This document shows positions 48,701-59,645 of a stretch of DNA of 64,000 bases, one piece after another. How positions within the stretch are numbered: position 1 is the stretch's first letter; each line of letters opens with the position of its first letter. The notes beneath the pieces were generated by a model that was not told where the DNA came from, searched no databases, and worked only from the letters and a program-made list of their open reading frames with translations. Source of the DNA: Megalonaias nervosa (lineage: Eukaryota; Mollusca; Bivalvia; Unionida; Unionidae); the NCBI GenBank assembly GCA_016617855.1, contig JAECUM010093598.1, positions 1-64,000 on the forward strand, in the 5' to 3' direction. The position numbers were made by a program, and so were the translations under genes.

Positions 48701-51700
48701 CTCATATTAGTAATATATCAAGGAGTCATTGCAAATAAAATGTATGAACACACATTTCTAGCAAACACTGATGCATAATTGAACATATGATGACTTTTTG
48801 CAGATCTTTGAATGAAATATTAATAATTTCATCATAAAATTAGAAACATTTTGATTGGGAAAAAGGGACCCAGGATTTGAAAGTGGGAGATAAAGTGTCC
48901 TGATGTTTTGAGAAGGTTAACATAAAGACACCTTTGCATATAGCACCCTAATATCCAGTCTGTGATACATAATTAGATGGTTTTTTTATCACCATGCTTT
49001 TTGAAATAGAAAAGGGGATTGTTTCCTCCAGACCAATGGTACTTGTTTCCATCCATCTGCCCATCAGTTAGTTATGTAATGACTTTCCTCCTGTAAATAA
49101 AACTTGTTTCCATCCATCTGTCCATCAGTTAGTTACGTAATGACTTTCCTCCTATAAATAAAACTGGGGGATTGATAGCTGGTAGTTTGTAGATGTGCAC
49201 AGAAATTTTAAAATTTTTATATGACCTGTCCTTGGGAGTGAGGGTTATGAGCTAGGGATATTGTTATGTATATGTAATTAAATTGTTTGTTTGTTAGTTT
49301 TAAAAAATTTGTTTTATTTTTATTTTGTTCCAGTACATGTTATTGTAATGATAACTCTTTCTAATGGATTTGATATTCTTTTTAGAAAATTCAGTTCAGT
49401 TCTGTTTGACCTGATAAACAAACCAGTAGTTTAAACATTGTATATATTTCCTGACCTTGATTCAGAACCAGTGTCAATTTTGAGTAAACAACTTTTTTAA
49501 AATTTTTTCCCAGAGTAAGAATCATTGATTTTAGGTAAGGCCATACCTAGAGTATGTGATAATCGGCATGTAAATGTTTGTACGTTGTTCTGGTAAGATG
49601 ACCATGTGATCCTCATATGGGAATCTGTTCTGCATTTTAGTTAGTCTTATAACTCAGTGTTATAAGAAAAAATAGCCAGTTGTGCTTTAAACCTTTGAAG
49701 CTCAAAGGTGTTTTGTTGTGACCAGTTTGAGTTCAATTTTTATTTTTTGGAATTAGTAATTTATTTACCCTGGAATACAAGTGCTCCTAAATTGATTCTT
49801 GAACAAAGACATTTATTGAAAATTATTCTGAATTCCAAACTGGAATATTATTCTTTGTGATTCAACAAAGAACTGCTGACACATCAGGACAAAGCTGACT
49901 ATCGAAGACGTCTTCGCCTTTCATCTTGAATTTCATCGGGATTCGAACTGTGGTTCACTTAGGACTTTTTATTGATAGGACTTATATTTTTTAATTCTTG
50001 AATTAATTTTTGATTTGATTTGTAAGCCATAAGTCCTTTTTCTCATTTTTACCTTGTTTTTTTCTAGGAAAATAAATTATTTGTTAAATTTTACAAAGCT
50101 TGTTGTCTTCACTCTTTCTTGTTACTTTTGTACGAGTCTAGACACGTAACAGATATCTAATTGAAAATCTTAAAGAGTTTTAGAAGTATGGCTGGTGGAG
50201 ATCTGAAAGCTGGTATATGTCATCATTAAGGCCAGGAATATATTTAATATAACTGGTTTTATGATTACACTTGGAACTTGTTCGAGGGGGCAGAAGAATG
50301 CTTGGACACAAGGATTGGATGATCAACCTTTGTATGTTATTCCATTATTTTGCTGTTCGCAAATTTGGTTAGAGAATATTGTCTGAGTTGTAGATTTGTG
50401 GCATACATGCATGTTTGAAAGAAAGAAATTGGCAAAAAAATGCTTAAAGAATTTATAAACTGCATTCAGAGTATGCAAAAGCTGTTTAATTTTAATTTTA
50501 ATAATTTTGTCCAAAATCATTCACATATTCCTCCTGCCACATGCACAATATTTTATTATGGCACAATCATTCAGTATAAATCATACAATCAGGGCAGTTC
50601 CAGATATTCTATGCACCTGAGTTAATCTTCGTCACTAAACCATTTTATGAATTCTAAGAGGTATGTTAAACATCCTAATAATTTAGACTCCATCAAGTTA
50701 TCCTAAAATTGTGCTGTGTAGTATCAACATGGTGTCTTCAGTAAAAGCTTTAGCTTTCATTTCTGTGCATATTATTACCAGTAATTTATTGAAAGTGACA
50801 TTATAACCCAACCAGCCATCTTTTGTACTTTACTAACTTTAATGATATCTTATTTTTGCACTAATGCAATGGCCTGTGGTAATAACTGATTTAATTAATC
50901 ATTTCAGGATTGAAGAAGAATGCCTAAGTGATGGATTTGGGTACACCCCACTAAGGTTATTTTCATGGCTTACCAGGGTATTGTACAACCGTAGATCCAA
51001 TTTCAACCCACTTTGGAATACATATATTGTTGGAGGCCTACAGGATAGTGAACCGTAAGAATCATAGTCAATTAAATAAATTCTTCATGCCATATCGAAC
51101 ATCATCTGATTGCATTTCAAATTTTATCACATGAATCATTTCGGCACCCTTTACAATGCAGAAAAGAGATGTTTATCTTGCACAGTACATTAACACTCAA
51201 AGTCGAGTAACATTGTGTGTGTGTTCAACCAGTCTTTAAGCAAACCATGTATATGCTGAGTTACCATCTATAGGATAATGAGGTGTAAATAAATTGAAAA
51301 TTTGTTCTTCACATGTAGATTTTAAAAAAATAGGTATATATTTCTTCTTTAAATATGCTTCCCGATCATAATACCTTAGAAGAACTATTACTACCTCACA
51401 TCCCAGGCTAATCTTTTTTTAGCTAAAGAAGTGTAAGTTATCTGCCTACCTTGGTGGTAGTTAAATAAAGTATTCTCCCTCTGACATGGGATTGGTGCCA
51501 AATCACATGAATACTCCAGTTACTACTTCTGCTCATTAAGTCTTGCACACTCTCTCCAGAGAGGCCTCGCATTCTATAGTGAAAGTCACACAGGTCATGT
51601 ATGCATTAAACACTGATTATTTCAGTAATGGGTGTCATTTTGTAGAATTTGATTCTACATACCTTTAAATGGCAAGTATTCACTTCATTTGGATTCTTAC

Positions 51701-54700
51701 ACATCCACATTTCTTTGGAAGGTCATTATTTACATGCCCTGAAAAGTGCATATGGCAGAATCTGTTAAAGTACGTAGACATTTTTGGACGAAATGAACCT
51801 AAAGGTATGATCCAGTACAATCCAGATTGAATGTTGCTTGCTGTGATGTCACAATGAACGCTACACTTATGGATAAACAAATTCGTACAACCCATTGTGA
51901 CAATTCCACTCAAAGTGCTCTTTTCTAGACCCAAGTTTATTGCATGGCCACCATTGTAAAAGACCGTAGAGATTGATACTTTTCGTCGGGAAGTTTCTTG
52001 ATGACAGTTCAGGTGCAGATCATTTAAAAATCAGGATTGAATAGACTTTGGTTAAAGAAAATAAGTGTTAGATTTTAAAAGAACAATTTATATTTAATTT
52101 AAAATGAGTAAATGCGCATACATGACCCATGTGACTTGTACTATACATGCATGCATTTTTTAGAAGTTTTCTACCTTAAAGCAAGTTGGAAGATAGTTCT
52201 TTTTGAAGGAAAATATGCTCTATCAATAAATTTACAACTTTTATGTTCTTTCGATTTTTGGTGATGTATTTTCGATGTCATCACTTTGTTATCCTCACAC
52301 ACTTTAGTACCTGCATGAGTTGTGATTTTGTTCCCTCACATTGCTATAACTGTCAATAAATAGGTGCAGGTCTGGTGTATGTTATGGAAAACTCGCTGTA
52401 TAATTTCTGCTATGGTTAGATACATACAGTTAAGTTTTCTATATTAATCTAGTCTTAGCATCCACTTTGTAGTTATATACTTGACACTGTTGATTTTATG
52501 TGTATAGGTCATCATTTGACCCTTCCTTTAGATAACATTGTCTATTATTGTGACCACTTTGTAAGTATTAATGATGACACTTCATTGCATTTTTATGTGT
52601 GCTATAGAAAACTCAATTATTTGCTGCATATTTAGCATCCACTTCATGGGTATTAATAGCGATGATCCAGTACTCTACCTTTATCAACAGCCACATGCAC
52701 CACTTTAAAGGTAATTGTCATAGTGTGTAGCTCTGTGCGTACTTTCTGAATTCATAAAGTACTATGCCTGCCTCACTGTACTTGTATTTTGTCTTATATA
52801 TTTATACCATGGACAAGATTAGACTGACAACCACTCCACATGTGTAGCTTAATCTGGTTGTCAGTCTATGATGACACGTCAGTCTTGCATAATATGAATA
52901 GAAGTCAGTGGGAGACAGTACTAAAGGGGAAGGCACAGAAGTGCACCTTGAGGGATGAGAACATTATCAGTTTGCATTCTAGGGTTCAGCACCAACAAAA
53001 TCAAGCAAACAAAGTAGTCTCAGTTACCATCTTGCATTTCAGAATTATGGACAGGATCAATACCCCTGTTGCCCTTCCCAGTTTCAAGAACTGAACAATG
53101 TCATGCTGACCTCAGTTACCGCATTCTGTCACAACTGGACTCTGCCTTATGCCTCTGATCGTAGTGGATCACAACCACAGTTGATCATACAATATCAACC
53201 ACCAGAAAAACAAGCTTTGTCCAGTTTGATGAACCCAGGTTAAATAAGCGCTATCATGGATCAGTCTAATCCGCATAGTGCCACTAGGCATTCCCAGTAT
53301 CCAAGAGATGTTGCTTCACTTTGTTCTCAAGCTGTTGCCACTGAAAGAGAGCCTATACTTAGCAACAGTTGATTTATTTGAATCAGATGTTCTGTGAGTT
53401 AGTGAGCCAGCATCCTCGACATTCATCTTCAGCTCTTTGTCACTAGCACAGGAGACATCAGCTTCAAAGCCTTTATCCAAAGATGATGAAACTTGCTTGC
53501 AAGTCCCCTCAATGTCATTAAATATTACTTGATGCATTCCAGGCTGCTTATATCAAGAATTGCAAACCCAGACGTCAACTGACATATTTTCTTGTAAAGA
53601 TGCCTTGCCTCAAACTTTTTGGTGGTTCATTAAGTCCCACATACTAGTTTTTGATTTGGATACCTCAGCAGTTGACAGAGATATCACGGCTTTGGGGGTG
53701 ACAAAATCATCCCCTGTAAACATTGATTGGGAGTCTTTTAATTACACATCGCTGTTGGTGCAGAACATTGTGGCAATTGTCTTTATGTTGGATCTAGTAT
53801 CTTTCAACAGGTGTATCTTGCCCCACCCCAGTTCCCACAGTATATTTGTGTAGACCTGCCAACCCGCATGATTTTGGCATGAATTTCACGTCTCTCGATA
53901 GCGATTCACAGATTCATGCCGCATGCAAAAAATACTCGAATTTCTGATATCTCAGTTGGCTTAAATCTCGAATAAAATAAATTTTATCCCATTAAGTGCT
54001 AGTCGCGATATTAGTAGAACTATATCCAGTTGTTACAGTTTGCTCTGTAGCAAGCATTGCAAAGGATATAATCTATATTTAGAACAGAAGTTTTGCAAAT
54101 ACTTCTGAAGAAAACGGGGGCGCAACTGATTTTTTTTTTTTTTTTACATGGCACATGTACATTCTCATAGCAACTGTTAATTTTTTTTAAAACAAACACC
54201 AAACGAAGACAGCTTTTTCAAGTGTAGGAATTTTTGAGATATTGAAAGATTAGCATGTAATTTGCTCCAGTTCATATTTTTTCTGGGCATGTACCATCAC
54301 CACTAATCATTAATTGTTTGATGTTTCATCTTATGGATTAATACCACTTCGTAATTAAGCTACACAACAGTTAAAATATTTTAACCTCCACGGAAAAAGA
54401 TATGTATTCCACAAAAAGTTAAATATAGATTGGAATACACCAAAAATTGGCCTTTCATTCAGCCATCAAACATCGATGTACATGCTTTCATACAGTAGTA
54501 TGCCTCAAATTTTAGAATTGGGAATGTGCACAGAGGCTGATATCATTGCTTACAATTTACCTGTAATACATGTACTTTATAATAATATTATATATCTTAC
54601 ACGTATAACAGATAAATTGTAAGCAATGATACGAGCCCCAGTGGGCATTGGCAGAACAATGTGAAAAAGCACACAGCTTGCAAAAAGCACATAAATATTG

Positions 54701-57700
54701 GAAAAATGAAGAGCACCCAGCAGATTTCAGCTCTGGAGTGCTTTAAGCCATCTGCTCTAGTCCTGCAAGTTACCAATGCTGACACATTGTGAGTTTTCTT
54801 GTCGAAGATAACCTGCCTGCCTTTCTCAGTTGAGATCAGCAACAATGACAGTGAAAGAGTATTTCCTATTGTAAGGAAAAATAAGACAAACTTTAGTGCA
54901 TCCTTAGGTGCTGAAAATTTGCAACAATTTTGGTCACCAAGATTAAACAGCAGGCAAGAAGCCTGAACTGTTTTGAAAACAAATTTACCATAGCCCAATT
55001 GAGGAAGTTCAAGTCCACCACAGCATCATATCATGACAAATAGCATGAAGTTTGTGTATATCAGTAAATTTTGGCTGCAAATAAATTTCTACTTGTAATC
55101 AGTATAAATAATTTGTTTTATTTTTGTTTGGGATTTCATATAATGCAGTACTGACCATCAAAGTGGATGGAGCTAGTGTCATGGTATAATTTTTCACTAA
55201 TTAAGTTCAAAATTCACTAATTTTATCCCTCTTTTCACTAATTGCAAGTCTGGAGAGTTGGCAGCTCTGTTTGTGGGGGGTCTGTTTCCAGGATGGCCTG
55301 CATCTTACCAGAGCTGCTTGACATGCTCTGGCCAGTGCCTAACAGCTGCTATGAACATAGAACTGGCAGAACGAAATGCAGTGCTCTCTACCTCCACCTT
55401 TCTTAAGACCATCACAAGGCCAAACTACGCTTGCACCTTTATCATTTAATCTCCTGTTCATTGGTCTGGCTGATGAAAATCAACAAACAATCCATCAAGG
55501 AGACCAAGTTGCCTCCCTCACAGTCTCTGCTACAGTGGATGGATTTTCAAGGCAATCAACAATAGATTGCAGGGATGCCCCTAGGATACAAGCTGCCGGG
55601 CAGCAGTTCCACCAAATCTACAACCATGGAAAACCCCAGTTCTCCCAAACAAGAGCAGACAACAGGCAGAGAGAGGGCAATAATTTTTACTAGTATTTTT
55701 CTCCATGAAAGCCTCCCTATCTTAAAGAATAATATCTTCATATTTCCCTTAAAACCAATCCTTGTCAGGGAAAGATGCCAATTCTTTGCTGCCAAATGGG
55801 ACAGGATATGTTGTGATGACCTATGGATCCAACAATTAGTTTCCAAGGAACTCATTTTCATTTTCAGTGCATCTGCTGCTTCTTTGTCAATGATTTCCTC
55901 AGCTACAAATGCGACATTTTTCGCACTGTTGTCCACCTAAGCACACTGAACCAATTCAAGGGAATTATCTCAATTGCCAAGGTGGAACCAAGTCCCCAGC
56001 ACTTAATGTTTGGGTTTTTCTAAAAAGGTGTCATCAACAACAAATCAACATTCAAGGCACCATGACAGCAGGTGTTCAGCCCCAAACCCAGAGTTACTGA
56101 ACCCACATATCTGGATCTATTTTTTTAAAAATGAGCTCTCATGAACAAACGGTTCTCACAACCAGTGATGGAGAAATTGCGTAAGTGAGATGGACCTCCA
56201 ATTTAAAAGCATACGAAGGCAGTGGAAAATCTTCACACAGTGGTGTGCCGAAGAATACATTATACCACTGCAGGCATCAGTACTTCAAACAGCTAACTTC
56301 CTACTATGGCTCTTTGATGAGAAACAACTAGCACCCATCACAATTAAAGGCTACCATTCCATGATCAATGACACCATGCATCATCATGAAAGAGAGGTTA
56401 TCAGACAAAACAATGACCTATCCGATTATCTGTCCAATTTTGATTACACACATCCAGAGACATTGGCTCTTAACCTAAACGTGGAATTATCATGGGTACT
56501 AACCTGGCTTAACAAAACACTATTTGAACTGCTTTAAAGAGCCTCATTGATTCACCTCTCATGTAAGACCTGCATACTCACTGCATTAGCGAATGGCAAG
56601 TGGAATCAGCAAAATACATGCTTTGTCGGTGGATCCAAACTTCATGTATTTTTCACAAAATGGGTCAGTATCACTCATGAAGGCCCCAGCTTTCATTGCC
56701 AAGAACAATTCATGGGAAATAAGATATTTGTAATGAAATACTGGTCTACTCTTGACACTCCATCTCAAAGTCAGTTGCAGGACCAAGTGCGAGCTCTGAA
56801 GTGGTAGTTAAGAAGGATCAAGCTGTTGCATCAAGGGCACTTACACCTCTTCTTACCCCATCCACAGGGAAAGGACAGGACATCAGCACAGACACTTTTG
56901 CTATGCTCATGGCAGATTGACTGCAATTGTTGCATGCATACTTATTGGTTGGGAATTAATTGCATTTATGGGGGATCTGCACAGTTGCACAACCTGGGAG
57001 AAACACTAGCAGGCATGGTAAACATTAACTATATTTTAAGAATAGTGTTCTGCACCTCACTCTTCCTCTCGCAAAATGTTTTTAAAAAATCCCAACTTAT
57101 TTCAATAATAAATACATCAGACTAATGTCATTTACTGAGGATGAGCTCCATGATGATGTTCCATTTGCCCTGGGATGGACTCCATAATGATATTCCTTCT
57201 ATCCCTGGGATGGACTTGATGATGTTCCATTTGCCCTGGAATGGACAATATGATGATGTTCCATTTGCCCTGGGATAGGATCCATAATGATGTCCCATTT
57301 GCTCTGGGATTGACTCCATGATGATGTTCCATTTACCCTGGGATGGACTCCATGATGATGTTCCATTTGCCCTTTGATGTTCCAGTTGAAAATGTCTTCG
57401 GGTTTTTCAGATGGTTGCCATTCTATATAAGTAATTTGACTATTTTAAGGATATTTTCATTTTTTGCTTATCTTATTGTTTTGCATGTCTTCATGTAGGA
57501 TGCCTAAACTTACCACTATTTGGCCAGAGTTGTGCTGATCTGATCAAATCCATCCATCCATTGCCTATCATCTTTCTAGGATTTGTTTATTACTGTGCAC
57601 AAGTTGCTTATAAAAAAGACATGAAACTCATAACATATATGTTGTGAACAGAACGTCAATTTGTAAAAGAAGTTAACTGTAGTATATTACTATTTGGATC

Positions 57701-59562
57701 CTAATTAGGGAAAAACCTGTACGATTTTAACCATTTAAAACATGGAACATGGAAATGGGAAAATTAAGCTTATTATTTATGCATAAATTCAGACTTATGG
57801 AACACTTTTAATTTAAAAAAATGTAACTTTAACAAATGGAATAATTTCTTCCAGTACTTGGACTTTTTTATTGTATCATAAATATTAAAATAAATTAATG
57901 GACAGATAGCATATCAAATGTGGCTTTCAGGAATATCTAAGTGAGTCCTTGCTTTTTGGACTTGAAGCTTCTTGTGCTTGACTCAAATTTCAGTCATTTG
58001 TGTACAGTTTTCCATTGACTGGACTTTTAGTTCTTGGAAAAATGTAGCTCTGGATGTTTGTATTCAAAATCCTACAGAAGGTTGTGACTTCAATGCAGTT
58101 GGGAAGGATTCAGAGTCAACATGAACAGGTTATGATAGTTATAACCAAATCAAAATCAGTTTGCTGGGACTGATAATTTCATTTCTAAAATTACAAAGCA
58201 TAAAATAGATGCTGAATAAATTAGCAAATATAGCATACATCCAAGTATAACACACACTTACGTATTGCCTGCAGTTTTTCTGTTGTGTGTAAAAAATTGT
58301 AATAGATTACCTGCACATGTTTGTAACCCACAGGTTTTTTGTAAAGAATAATAAACAAACAAAATCTGTTTTAGCTTCTTTTATTATAAACACAGTATAA
58401 AATACTAGAGTATGGTGAATCATCCTTTCTGTTTATTGCAGCCGAGCAACCGAACTGGGTCAGTTCATAATTAGTTTCCTCACCGTGAGCCATCTCAAAC
58501 ATTCCATGATGATGGCAATTGCTGTCTTAATTAAATGTGTGACCAAAGTCGCGCCTATCCATTACTGGTCATTCAAAATCAATAAAATAGCCACCTACCC
58601 ATAAATAATCACCAGATGGCATGAACTACACACCTTCTGATTTTACAATAAACAATAATAATGCCAGCCACTACTCAGAATAGTTTCCAGAAATGCGAAA
58701 TTCTTCCAGAAGTCAACTCTTCTACAGTAGTCCTGAATCTGACTATGACAGCGAATCAAACCAATCCATGGCAGTTTAAAATTTTAGTAAACAGAGCAAC
58801 ATTGCCAATCATCATAAATGAGTAAGTTATTAAATTGAAGATGCTGATTTTATTATGTTGATCTTCTTGTTATTATATCGTATTTAAACTTCAAAATATT
58901 TAGCTGAAATATAACACACAACCATATATTCTTTTACTATTTTGAACTTGGTGAATTTGAAATAGGAAACAAGTCTTTGAAAATAATACTACAATGTGGT
59001 AATATGCACAGAAATCAAACAAGTGAACATATGTACCCTGCAAGGGAGGTGAGAGGTAGGTAAAAACTTGAAAAACCTGCATGTATTATATTCACTAATT
59101 TATGGTAATTCACAATTTATTCTACATCTCCTTAACCATAAAGATTTTTAAATCTGAGTGTTCACTTAGTCTGGTGTCTGTAAGTCCTGCTTCTGATCTA
59201 CTCACATTAGTTCATTCTTCTTTCATGTATGATATGAAGCAAACCACATCAACCTGTAAACCCTGGTTTGCTGGTGCATTGTATCCCAGCAGATCAGAGT
59301 GTGTACTTTTGAATTGGGTGTATGTTACATCTGGTTATAATTGTACTGTGTAAACTAGCTTTTAAGTAGATTCCAACTGCAAACTGCATAGACCCAGATC
59401 TGCTGCCACATAATGTGCTGGGGAAACTGGGTCTGTGAAGTTTGTTAGGAGTAATCAAACAGCATAGATCATGATCTGCAGGTGCATTATGCTCTGGCAG
59501 ATCAGGATCTTTGCTGTTTTCTAGTTTGCCACAACTTGTGAGTGAGAATGTGTGTATGTATG

Positions 59563-59645
<83 letters not shown>

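Larger units (their letters stand above)
51350..57125 (+). mobile_element. DIRS-like retrotransposon, copy B
   Basis: A plus-strand relative of 15550-23445. A terminal-repeat-like block (51350-51560) is followed by a gag-like region, a conserved RFFAxxW-type segment (55765-55850) and a tyrosine recombinase (56190-56820). Insertions lie at 51574-52144 (MITE F) and 53851-55269. The reverse transcriptase seems deleted between about 55950 and 56190. The right terminal repeat was not found, so the right edge is approximate. Confidence 0.68.

Noticed and set aside
54597..54998. 133-codon minus frame with hydrophobic stretches
   Set aside because: It lies inside the TIR element at 53851-55269, has no recognised domain, and its hydrophobicity reflects AT-rich sequence.
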